From the NCBI GenBank assembly GCA_029213195.1, contig JARGNI010000014.1, positions 57,763 to 121,762 on the forward strand: 64,000 nt of DNA, in the 5' to 3' direction. Shown here piece by piece: positions 26,823 to 35,339 of this stretch. The notes below the pieces were generated by a model that did no database searches, had not been told where the DNA came from, and was given only the letters and a program-made list of their open reading frames with translations. The first letter of the stretch is position 1; every line of letters begins with the position of its first letter. Source of the stretch: Verrucomicrobiales bacterium (lineage in GTDB: Bacteria; Verrucomicrobiota; Verrucomicrobiia; Verrucomicrobiales; DEV007). The position numbers and the translations under genes are program-made.

Positions 26823-27929
26823 TCAGATCGTCAGCAGCTCCTGAACGATGGGGAGAACCTCGGAATAGGTGCGATTCCGCCCGGCTCGATTGAGGACATC
26901 GCCAACGAGCGCAACATCGGTCAGATTTCTCGCGGGAAGCCAGTCTTCCTCGGTGGTGCAATCGGGTCGATGGGTCAGGGTCCGCATGAAATCGCGGGTC
27001 TGGCAGCGGCTGATCTCGATCCGAGCCTCTCCGAGACGGAAATCGACTTCCACGGTGCCCTTGCGACCTTCTTCCAGTTTGCCGATTCGGACCGATACTG
27101 AGGAAGGCGCTCCTTTTTTCGAAGAACCGAAAACCAGGGAATCGGGCGAGGATTGGCCTCGATCCAGGGACATTCCGAGCCGGAAAGCGATCCAGGAAGC
27201 AAGATAGTAAGCGCTCATCCGATACCCGGGAGCATAACGCAGCTCGATCTCGTCGAGAGAGCTGACCTGGGACCCCAGCCCCGGCCGGTCAAAGGCGTTG
27301 GCGATCGCGTGCCGGATGGAATTCAGACGCGTGAAGGCGAGATCGTGCATCACGAAGGGAGAGGGAGACTCCTCCTGGGCGGCGAGAAGGCGTATGAATT
27401 GATTTCGCGGCTGCTCCCACGATTCGCTGTCGTAGAGGAGGCGATCGATTCTCGAATAGAGCCCAGTTTCGAACGCATCGGAGAATTCTCCGCGCCACCA
27501 GAAAGCGAGAGGGAGATCCGAGTCGAGATGGGAAAAAACGATATTTCGAAGCATTCCGGGAGAATCCCCCGTCAGGAAAAAGCTGATCTGCTCGGTGCAG
27601 ACGGTCTTTTCTCCATCCCGATTGATCTGGCAATGCACCTGCACCCACGCCTGGGCCGTCATTTCCGCGGCCCGGGTGTCGGCATTGATGAGCAGGGATC
27701 GGCAGGCCGATTCGCTGGTCAGCTCTCCAAGAATCTCGGCGTCTTTTTCGAGATCGTCCTGATCTTCGCTGTAGAGAGCGAGGTTGATGAGAGAAGCCCG
27801 CGCCACGCCGGAGCCGTCCTCTTCTCCATCCATAAAAAGGGCCTGGAGCTCTTTTTCGATTTGAGAAATCTCCACGGGCTGACCGAGAACTTGGAAGACC
27901 GGGAGAACGGGAAGGTTCGGAGCACTCAT
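26823..27929 (-). CDS. opcA: OpcA-like glucose-6-phosphate dehydrogenase assembly protein
   Basis: OpcA in cyanobacteria and actinobacteria promotes assembly or redox activation of glucose-6-phosphate dehydrogenase (Zwf). The family pattern is recognisable: ARASLINLALYS near the N-terminus, VCTEQISFFLTG, the hallmark SDLPLAFWWRGEF near residue 140, MHDLAFTRLNSIRHAIANAFD, and the C-terminal SAYYLASWIAFRLG. Length is 368 from the ATG at 27929; the frame extends to 28004 without homology. zwf, usually adjacent, is not in this window. Here the neighbours are recJ downstream and a divergent M16 peptidase upstream. Confidence 0.78.
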   Translation of the reverse strand: MSAPNLPVLPVFQVLGQPVEISQIEKELQALFMDGEEDGSGVARASLINLALYSEDQDDLEKDAEILGELTSESACRSLLINADTRAAEMTAQAWVQVHCQINRDGEKTVCTEQISFFLTGDSPGMLRNIVFSHLDSDLPLAFWWRGEFSDAFETGLYSRIDRLLYDSESWEQPRNQFIRLLAAQEESPSPFVMHDLAFTRLNSIRHAIANAFDRPGLGSQVSSLDEIELRYAPGYRMSAYYLASWIAFRLGMSLDRGQSSPDSLVFGSSKKGAPSSVSVRIGKLEEGRKGTVEVDFRLGEARIEISRCQTRDFMRTLTHRPDCTTEEDWLPARNLTDVALVGDVLNRAGRNRTYSEVLPIVQELLTI

Positions 27930-28012
27930 CTTGCCGCTACCATAGCGGCATTTTTCCGAGTGGAAAACGGAAAGCGTTGGCTCCACAGTAGGCACCCTCG
28001 CCATATCCTTTC

Positions 28013-29290
28013 ATGTCCTCTCCTCATCATATTCTCCTTCTCGAAAACGGTGTCCGACTCGTCACACTGCCCATGACCCATATGGAGAGTGTAGCCGTGG
28101 GTCTCTGGACCGATGCAGGCAGCCGTCATGAGATGCCGCAGGAACATGGGATGGCTCACCTCGTCGAGCACATGCTGTTCAAGGGGACCCCGACGCGTTC
28201 CGCCGTGCAGATCTCCCGGGAGATCGAGGGGCTCGGTTCTTCCATCGATGGATATACCGTCGAGGACCACACCGCCTACCAGACGAAAGCGCCCGCCGAG
28301 CAATTCGAGAAGCTTTTCGATGTCCTCGCCGATTTCTATCTGCGTCCCGTCATGGACCCAGCGGATCTTGAGTCGGAAAAACAGGTCATCCACGAAGAGA
28401 TCGCGATGGTCCAGGATCAACCGGCTCAGCTCCTCGAAGATCTCATCAGCGAAGCGACCTGGGGGGAGAATCATCCTCTCGGCCGATCCATTACCGGCAC
28501 CGACTCCAGCCTCGATGCTTTCCAGCGCGATGATCTTCTCGCCTTCTACCGTCGCGCCTACTCGGGGGAAAACACGGTGATCTCCGTGGCGGGCAATGTC
28601 GACCCCAAGAAAATCGAGCGCATCGTATCGGGTCATTTCTCCAACCACCCCGCGGGCAATCCCACCTCCTTCGCCTCGGCTTTCGATCCGCTTCCGGATC
28701 ATCGTTTCGTCGAGGCCGAGGATCAAGAGCAGGCCCATCTCGCCCTTTCCTTCGAAGCGGTACATCGTCACGACCCCACCCGCTATGCGGTCAAACTGCT
28801 CAATGTCATCCTCGGGGAGAACATGAGCTCTCGGCTTTTCCAGGAACTGCGAGAGGAACGAGCACTCTGCTACGAGGTCCAGACCGACCTGGTCTCGTTC
28901 GACGATGCCGGTCTCCTCCAGATCTTTCTCGCCCTCAGTCCCGAGAACCTCGACGAGGCGCTTCAGAGCATCGCCAAGATCATTTCCCAATTGGTGAAGA
29001 AAGGGATCTCGGAAGCCGAGTTGGAAAACGCGAAGTCCTACGTCATCGGACAGAGCCGAATCGCCCTGGAAAATACGGCATCGAACATGATGTGGGCGGG
29101 AGAATGCATCCTCTTCTTCGACGAATTGAAAGACCCGGAAGCCGTCCACGAAGAAGTCGCGGCCGTGACTCGGACCCAGATCCAGGAATCCATCGAAAGG
29201 ATTTTCGACCCGCTCGCCTTCTCCTCCGCAGTGGTTGGTCCGATCGAGAGTGATCAAACACTCCGCAGTTGGCGCTCCTCCATCGTTTGA
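28013..29290 (+). CDS. M16-family zinc peptidase
   Basis: Pitrilysin/mitochondrial-processing-peptidase-like protease. The inverted zinc motif HxxEH is HLVEH at residues 49-53. The third ligand lies in KQVIHEEIAM at E128/E129. The second, inactive-type half follows (EAEDQEQAHLALSFEAV), with the substrate-binding ENMSSRLFQELREERALCYEV. There is no signal peptide, so it probably acts in the cytoplasm on short peptides. The 425 residues match single-chain homodimeric members. It is divergent from opcA across 83 bp. Confidence 0.93.
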   Translation: MSSPHHILLLENGVRLVTLPMTHMESVAVGLWTDAGSRHEMPQEHGMAHLVEHMLFKGTPTRSAVQISREIEGLGSSIDGYTVEDHTAYQTKAPAEQFEKLFDVLADFYLRPVMDPADLESEKQVIHEEIAMVQDQPAQLLEDLISEATWGENHPLGRSITGTDSSLDAFQRDDLLAFYRRAYSGENTVISVAGNVDPKKIERIVSGHFSNHPAGNPTSFASAFDPLPDHRFVEAEDQEQAHLALSFEAVHRHDPTRYAVKLLNVILGENMSSRLFQELREERALCYEVQTDLVSFDDAGLLQIFLALSPENLDEALQSIAKIISQLVKKGISEAELENAKSYVIGQSRIALENTASNMMWAGECILFFDELKDPEAVHEEVAAVTRTQIQESIERIFDPLAFSSAVVGPIESDQTLRSWRSSIV

Positions 29291-29314
29291 TCGCCTCTCT
29301 CCTGACCCTGGGGA

Positions 29315-30991
29315 TCAGTGAGTACAACCCATCGGCCCCTCGAGGGACTCGAGACGACGGAACCAGATAAACTTCCTCGCAAACAGGGGAAGCTCCTCGA
29401 AGGCTTCCAGATCGCCTGTGAGTTCATCGCCCTTGCGGCTCAAAGAAAGCTCTTCCCCGTTTCGCAGGTAGGTCACCTCGACATCTCCCGGCATTTCACT
29501 GACCAGTCTGCGAAATTCGAACCAGGGGACGATCCGATGCCCCGGATGAGCAAATTGCTGGATCCCCCGGGGTCGCTCGGACGGCGCGAGGATGTTGGGT
29601 TTCGAGGTCAGCACCTCGACCATGTCGGTCTGGAAAGGGAAAAGGTCGACCCGCTTGAGGAAGAGGTGGTTCCCCTCGGCTTCGGACCGCAGGTTGCTAT
29701 ACATCGAAAAGGACGTCTGCGTTCTCGCCCCGATCCAGGGATACACACCATTCATGAGGATGGGTATCAACCCGACCCACGCCAGCGAACGGATCGCTCG
29801 ATTCGGGAACGAACCATCCGCCCCCCGAGCCCGCCATCCCGCGATGAGATAGCAGCTCCCGATCCAGAGTCCCCAGGCGAAAAAGGTGAAGAAACCGACC
29901 CGGTTGGCCTTTCCGAAAACCTCATAACTTCGCTCAAGAGTCAGGTAGAGTGCGGCCTGGGTGAAGAGAGTCGCAAAAAAGACCCCGATGACGAGACGAC
30001 GGGCGCGCTTACGACCCCGATCGAGATCCCCTTTGCCCAGCCAACGGAGTTGCGAATTCCAGAGGAGTTGCAACTGCTGCCCCCAGCTCGTGGGAAGAAA
30101 GACGAGAAGAAAGGCCAGGATCAGGGAGCTGAAACTGTAAATGCCCGCGGCAGGATGAATCGAAAGCCAGAGATGGAATCCGATCGCGGCCACGAATCCT
30201 GCATAGCGGGTTTTCCGAAAGATCAGGAGCAGCGGAATTCCCAGTTCGAAAATCAGTGAACCCATCGCGGCTCCGACCATGGCCCAGTCCGATTCCGGAA
30301 AGATGGATCCGAAGTAGAGATTGATCTCGCGATGCAGCTTCCCGGCACAAGTGACCTCCGCATTGAAATAGTCGAAGTTCAGCTTCTGGATCACGGCCCA
30401 GACGTACATGATGACCACCGCCACGCGGATCGTGGGAGCAAAGCGCGCGAGGAGGTCATCACCCTCCCCGACTTTCTCCCCTCGAAAGACCACCCGACCG
30501 ATCGCGAAGACGATGAAGAAGGTCGTCGGTGCGCCGAGATAATAGCCCTGGATGGACTCCGGGAGAGCGAAATAGACCACCTTGACGACCGCAGCGACCA
30601 CGATCAGCCAGATCCCACGAGTCCAGCTGCCCAACTTGCCGGAAATGGCGCCCGCTCCCTTCCCCTTGATGAAAAAGCTGATCGCCCCCAGTAGCATGAC
30701 GATGTGGAGCATGCCTTCATAGAGAATGTGATTCGGAACGAACGGGAGCTTGTGCCAGAGATTCAAGAGCGAGGCAACGACGAGAAAAAGAAACCGCATC
30801 GAGCAACTCGGGCGAAGGATCACCGCGATGGCCGCCATGACCAGGGTCCATCCCTGCCACGACTCGGTCCAGAAGGTAAAGGCGAGCTGGTGAATCAAGG
30901 TCGTGATCCCCCAGACGAGAGAAAACGTCGCAAACGGACGATACGCATCCGTAGACTCGGCACTCGAAGTAGCAGCGGCAGGCAGGCTCAT
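29315..30991 (-). CDS. Polytopic membrane protein, HTTM-like
   Basis: 558-residue protein with about ten to twelve hydrophobic helices followed by a soluble C-terminal region of 130 residues. The segment RYAGFVAAIGFHLWLSIHPA, followed by SFSSLILAFLLVFLP, resembles the HTTM domain shared with vitamin-K-dependent gamma-carboxylase, but I cannot confirm it. The frame extends to 31174, overlapping the divergent neighbour's start. Those 61 residues are polar and unlike protein, so the ATG at 30991 is preferred, leaving 181 bp for two promoters. Function is unknown. Confidence 0.68.
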   Translation of the reverse strand: MSLPAAATSSAESTDAYRPFATFSLVWGITTLIHQLAFTFWTESWQGWTLVMAAIAVILRPSCSMRFLFLVVASLLNLWHKLPFVPNHILYEGMLHIVMLLGAISFFIKGKGAGAISGKLGSWTRGIWLIVVAAVVKVVYFALPESIQGYYLGAPTTFFIVFAIGRVVFRGEKVGEGDDLLARFAPTIRVAVVIMYVWAVIQKLNFDYFNAEVTCAGKLHREINLYFGSIFPESDWAMVGAAMGSLIFELGIPLLLIFRKTRYAGFVAAIGFHLWLSIHPAAGIYSFSSLILAFLLVFLPTSWGQQLQLLWNSQLRWLGKGDLDRGRKRARRLVIGVFFATLFTQAALYLTLERSYEVFGKANRVGFFTFFAWGLWIGSCYLIAGWRARGADGSFPNRAIRSLAWVGLIPILMNGVYPWIGARTQTSFSMYSNLRSEAEGNHLFLKRVDLFPFQTDMVEVLTSKPNILAPSERPRGIQQFAHPGHRIVPWFEFRRLVSEMPGDVEVTYLRNGEELSLSRKGDELTGDLEAFEELPLFARKFIWFRRLESLEGPMGCTH

Positions 30992-31172
30992 AGCAGGATT
31001 CGAAGTGTAGGCCTCGACTTCCCGAATGAGCAACTCGGAAAAAGTCCGGCGATGCGCAGATCTTGCGGTCAATTTCACCGTCTCCTGCCCCTGCCGCGAG
31101 CCCCCCGAGATCACTTGACGGGGAAGCGAACTGTCGTTGGTTGAAAGCTCACGATTGCCTCCAGCGCTCTCC

Positions 31173-32063
31173 ATGAATCTGTCCGCTTCTCATTTCCTTC
31201 GGTCTGTCCTCGCCCTTGGCGTCGCGATCGGAGGCGGGATCCTCTCGACCCAGGCCTCTCCCCCGCTCGCTTCCTGGAAGGATGCGGAATTCGCCCTCCC
31301 AACTGTTCTCGAATCCCGCGACGGCGGGGCCTATCGCAAAGTCGACTACCAGGAGTCTCGCGATATCGACGAGCGAGACCAAATCGACGAAAAACGGGTT
31401 CACAAGAACTACGTATCACTCGATCCCAAGCGGGCTCAGCGGAGCCGTCGCATGAAGGTTCCCGGCGGATACATCTCCTACTATGCCGTGGGAAAAGAGA
31501 AAGGGGCTTCGAATATCACGATCTATATCCACGGACAGGGGGGAAGCCGTCACCAGGGAGTCAACGACTGGACCTTTGGAGGCAACTTCAATCGCATCAA
31601 GAATCTCATGACGAGAAACGGGGGACTCTACCTCTGTCCCGATTTTTCCGATTTTGGAACCGAGGGAGCCGCGCAGATCAAAGCCCTCCTGCTCCATCAC
31701 CATCAACTCTCTCCCGAGGCCGACCTCTTCGCCGCGTTCGGATCCGCAGGCGGACAGATCGGATACCAGCTCACTCGAGATCCCGAAGTGGCCGCGATCC
31801 TCGACGGGATTCTCATGCTCGGCTCGACCCTCGACCCGGGTTTTCCTTCCTCCGCGGCGTATCAGAATCGTGTGCCCTTGTATCTCGGACACGGGAGCCG
31901 GGATTCGGTCATCCCGATCTCCAGCATGGAGAATTTCTATCGCTCCCTCCACAGCCGGAGCTACCCGGTGCGGATGGTGCGTTTCGAAACGGGTTCGCAC
32001 GGGACCCCGATCCGGATGACCGACTGGCGCGAGGTCATCAACTGGATGAAATCAGCGAGGTGA
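31173..32063 (+). CDS. Exported alpha/beta-hydrolase-fold protein
   Basis: 296 residues with a Sec signal peptide (residues 1-28, LALGVAIGGGILSTQAS). The fold is an alpha/beta hydrolase: the oxyanion strand ITIYIHGQGG, the nucleophile Ser in FGSAGGQ, the Asp in HGSRDSVIP and the His in GSHGTP, in the right order and spacing. The stretch of about 90 residues after the signal is Lys/Arg/Asp-rich. It probably hydrolyses an ester or peptide bond outside the cytoplasm; the substrate is unknown. The ATG at 31173 starts the signal peptide. Confidence 0.8.
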   Translation: MNLSASHFLRSVLALGVAIGGGILSTQASPPLASWKDAEFALPTVLESRDGGAYRKVDYQESRDIDERDQIDEKRVHKNYVSLDPKRAQRSRRMKVPGGYISYYAVGKEKGASNITIYIHGQGGSRHQGVNDWTFGGNFNRIKNLMTRNGGLYLCPDFSDFGTEGAAQIKALLLHHHQLSPEADLFAAFGSAGGQIGYQLTRDPEVAAILDGILMLGSTLDPGFPSSAAYQNRVPLYLGHGSRDSVIPISSMENFYRSLHSRSYPVRMVRFETGSHGTPIRMTDWREVINWMKSAR

Positions 32064-32230
32064 CGGAGAAAATTCCCGCCCGCATTTCATCGAATTTTCC
32101 CACAGATTCGAATGACCAGCGATTTAGAAAATGATCGCAACTTCTATATTTACTAAAGAAAGCCAAAATAAATCAGTTGTGCATCGGGGAAGAATGTGTC
32201 ATTTCTGAAATCGGCCTCTCACCGCTTTGC

Positions 32231-33028
32231 ATGAAACTTCTCACGCTGAGTATCCTGTTCCTGTCCGCTCTCGTTGCCACCGAGCTTACCGCTGACGTCT
32301 CCCGCAAGAATATGCGTGAGATTCAACGCGATAACTTTTACTACCGCGTCGACAAGACCTTCAACGTGGCCTTTTGCCGTCGCCATTTCGAGAGCGACAA
32401 GGATCAATACGAGCTTCTCAACTATCTCATCGATACGGCCGAGCTATTCGATGTCGCGCCGGAGGGAATCTTCGGTTCCATCATGGCAGAGCACTCCATG
32501 AACCAGCGTTCGCAGTTCAAGCAGAAAGGCGAGCTCGGAATGAACCTCATCGGCCGAAATTTCGGTCGGAAGGGAGAAGACCTCGTCAACCAGCTCAACG
32601 TCTATTTCCGCGGTTCCGATGGAGCTGCTTCCTTCGGACCAGGCCAGATCCAGCCTGCCATTGCAGAGGCGATGCAGCCTCGGGTCAAAGAAATGCGGAA
32701 GGATGCCTCGGAAGAGGAATTGAGCAAATACACCTGGAAGGGAGCGATCAATCTCATCGCCGCCTACATGGACTATGCCTGCGAAGCCTACGAGGAAGCG
32801 GGCTTCGTCGGAGACGATTCCCCTCGCAAAAATCCCTATGTCCTCTGCACCCTGATGAATATCGGGGAAAAGAATCTGTCGTTCTACGATCGAGCGGTGG
32901 AAACCCGTGAACTAATCGACCAGGGGGAGCGCGAAGATCTCTGGATGAACTATTTCGGTTACTGGGTCTACCGAAACAAGCACATCATCACCAAGAAGAT
33001 CGAGAAAGCGAAGAAGGTCGCTTCCTGA
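32231..33028 (+). CDS. Exported protein, possibly lysozyme-like (DUF1402-like)
   Basis: 265 residues with a signal peptide (MKLLTLSILFLSALVATELTA). The region FDVAPEGIFGSIMAEHSMNQ, followed about 45 residues later by SFGPGQIQPAIAEAM, is laid out like a lytic transglycosylase: Pro-x-Gly, then a candidate catalytic Glu, then a Gly-Pro-Gly-Gln-Ile loop. DUF1402 proteins have a similar layout. I would not assign an activity. A class A penicillin-binding protein gene is convergent 54 bp downstream, which would suit a peptidoglycan role. The ATG at 32231 starts the signal peptide; the frame upstream has no homology. Confidence 0.6.
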   Translation: MKLLTLSILFLSALVATELTADVSRKNMREIQRDNFYYRVDKTFNVAFCRRHFESDKDQYELLNYLIDTAELFDVAPEGIFGSIMAEHSMNQRSQFKQKGELGMNLIGRNFGRKGEDLVNQLNVYFRGSDGAASFGPGQIQPAIAEAMQPRVKEMRKDASEEELSKYTWKGAINLIAAYMDYACEAYEEAGFVGDDSPRKNPYVLCTLMNIGEKNLSFYDRAVETRELIDQGEREDLWMNYFGYWVYRNKHIITKKIEKAKKVAS

Positions 33029-33082
33029 TCGAACCGATCTCACCACCTGCGTCTCGAGAGAGGCGTGGAAGTTCTCCCCGAG

Positions 33083-35227
33083 TCAGTGATCCTTGCAGAA
33101 CTTCCGCGGAATGAGGTCGTGGGGGACCTGTTCGATATAGAGATCACCAGCCTCTTCGCAATCGTCCTTGGCCAGCTTTCCTGAAATCCGGCAAAGCTGC
33201 ATCTCGATGACTTCTTCGGGTGCGGCGAAATCGGTAAACTCATACCCGATCCGCTGCGCTTCGCTCATGACATCCTGCCAGATCGGCAGGGCAACCTTTC
33301 CCCCGTAGGCTCCCTCGAAAATCGTCTTGGGCTGGTCCAACCCGAGCCAGACACAGGCTGAGAGCCGACTCGTATACCCGGCGAACCACGCATCGAAAAA
33401 GTCGTTGGTCGTCCCCGTTTTCCCTCCCGCAGGAGCCGTGAATCCTCGTGTCCTCAAACTCGCTCCGGTTCCGCCTTCCTCGAGAACCTGCTTGAGAATG
33501 TTCGAGGTCAGCCAGGCGGCGCCAGAGGAGAGAACCTGGTAGCTCTCGCCCTCGTGCTGGAACAAGGTTGTGCCGTCCCGATCGATCACAGTCTCAATGA
33601 AGTAGGGCTCGTGTCGAACTCCCCCCGTCGCAAAGACGGAATAGGCGCTGGCGACTTTCTCCACGCTGGCACCGAGGGTGCCGATGTAAATCGTCGGAGA
33701 AAACTCCCGCCCCGGATCTCCCAACCCCGCGTGCTGCATCATTTTCAGCACGTTGTCGATCCCCGCCCATTCGCCGACACGAGCCGTCATCGTATTACGA
33801 GAACGGATCAGACCGAGGGAGGCAGGGAGAGGGTCTCCAAAAGTGCCGTCGGAATTCTCTGGATCCCAACCTTCCTCATCCCACCGGATCTCTCCCGGTT
33901 CGATCCGCGCATCCGAGATGAGGACTCCGGGAAAGAGACCTCGCTCGAAGGCGGTGCCATAGACAAGTGGCTTGAAAATCGAACCCAGGGGGCGGCGGGA
34001 CTGGATTGCCCGATCGAAGGCGCTGTGGGAAAACTCTCGTCCCCCGACGATCGCACGAAGCGCTCCCGTGAAATTTTCAGTCACCGCGACCGCCGCCTGG
34101 AGATAGGCAGGGTCGCCCTTCTCGTGACCTGCCAGGGTCGGATGAGGATATCCCGGCAGAGCTTCGATCTCCGCCAAGCGTTGATTCACCGAGAGATCAG
34201 CAGATCGCTGCAATCTCTGATCGATCGTTGTGTGGATCGTCAAACCACCCACCCCGACGAGCGAGGGCAGCAGTTCGTCGACACGGTCCTCGATCATCTG
34301 GAGGAGATGCGTCTGCTCGGACACCTTGCTCTGCTCTCGGAGCATTTCCATCCAGATGGACTGATCCTGCACCACGGGACGAGCTTCGCAAAAGGCCTCC
34401 GCCTCCGCTTTGGAAATCATCCCCTCGTCCTCCATCCGCCAGATCGTGCTCCGCATCTCACGGAGCGCGACTTCGTAATGACGGAAGGGGGAGAACCCGT
34501 TGGGAGCTCGAATCACCCCGGCAATCATCGCAGCTTCCGGCAGGGTCAGCTCGGATGAAGATTTTCCGAAATACCCGAACGACGCCTGCTCGATCCCGTT
34601 CATACCCGTCCCCAGGAAAATGCGATTCACATACTGGGAAAGAATCTCCGGCTTGTCGTAGTGTTTCTCGATGCGACGGGCCAGGGCCATCTCGAGAAGT
34701 TTCCGCTGCATCGTCTTGCCGGTGAGACCATAGGTCATCCGCGTGAGCTGCATCGTGATCGTGCTCGCCCCCTGGACAGCCCGACCTTCCTTCACATTTC
34801 GAATCCAGGCCCGGATCAAGCCGCGCCGATCAATCCCGTGGTGACGATAGAATCGGGAGTCCTCACGAGCGACGAGCGCATTGAGAAAATGCTCCGATAC
34901 CGATTCCAGCGGTACCGGCATCCCGACATCTTCCCCGTGGAGATACCCGATCCTTTCTCCGGTCGCATCGAGTACTTCCGTTTCCTGCGGGAGGCGCCCC
35001 ACCGCACCGATGTCGAACCGGGCCGCCTGTCGATCGTAATGAAAGACGATCATGACGAGGACAAGCATCCCGATGCAGAAAGCCGCCAGGGAAACCACGA
35101 GAAGAAATCGAATGAACGGATGCTGAAACCAGGCTCGACGCGCTTCCGTTCGAGCACGACGCTTCGACCCACCACGATCTTCTCGGGATCGGCGTTTGGG
35201 AGTCGAATTTCGTCGGGGGGAAGCCAT
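33083..35227 (-). CDS. Class A penicillin-binding protein (PBP1A-type)
   Basis: Bifunctional glycosyltransferase/transpeptidase that polymerises and cross-links peptidoglycan. It has a basic cytoplasmic N-terminus and a transmembrane helix at about 40-63. In the GT51 domain the catalytic Glu lies in REDSRFYRHHGID (E122) with QGASTITMQLTRM at 152-164. In the transpeptidase domain the nucleophile Ser is in PLGSIFKPL near 416, with SRNTMT near 477 and GGKTGTT near 604. Length is 714 from the ATG at 35227; the frame opens six bases earlier at a TTG. It stands convergent to the lysozyme-like gene. Confidence 0.95.
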   Translation of the reverse strand: MASPRRNSTPKRRSREDRGGSKRRARTEARRAWFQHPFIRFLLVVSLAAFCIGMLVLVMIVFHYDRQAARFDIGAVGRLPQETEVLDATGERIGYLHGEDVGMPVPLESVSEHFLNALVAREDSRFYRHHGIDRRGLIRAWIRNVKEGRAVQGASTITMQLTRMTYGLTGKTMQRKLLEMALARRIEKHYDKPEILSQYVNRIFLGTGMNGIEQASFGYFGKSSSELTLPEAAMIAGVIRAPNGFSPFRHYEVALREMRSTIWRMEDEGMISKAEAEAFCEARPVVQDQSIWMEMLREQSKVSEQTHLLQMIEDRVDELLPSLVGVGGLTIHTTIDQRLQRSADLSVNQRLAEIEALPGYPHPTLAGHEKGDPAYLQAAVAVTENFTGALRAIVGGREFSHSAFDRAIQSRRPLGSIFKPLVYGTAFERGLFPGVLISDARIEPGEIRWDEEGWDPENSDGTFGDPLPASLGLIRSRNTMTARVGEWAGIDNVLKMMQHAGLGDPGREFSPTIYIGTLGASVEKVASAYSVFATGGVRHEPYFIETVIDRDGTTLFQHEGESYQVLSSGAAWLTSNILKQVLEEGGTGASLRTRGFTAPAGGKTGTTNDFFDAWFAGYTSRLSACVWLGLDQPKTIFEGAYGGKVALPIWQDVMSEAQRIGYEFTDFAAPEEVIEMQLCRISGKLAKDDCEEAGDLYIEQVPHDLIPRKFCKDH

Positions 35228-35339
35228 CGTCAATGACCAAAAGAATCGGTCAGGGTCTCTCGCGGAGCCTGCTTCAATACCATGACCTTTTCAAGGGCCT
35301 CGCGAAAGAGCGATTCGCAAGCGAGCGTCTCCCGCAGGA

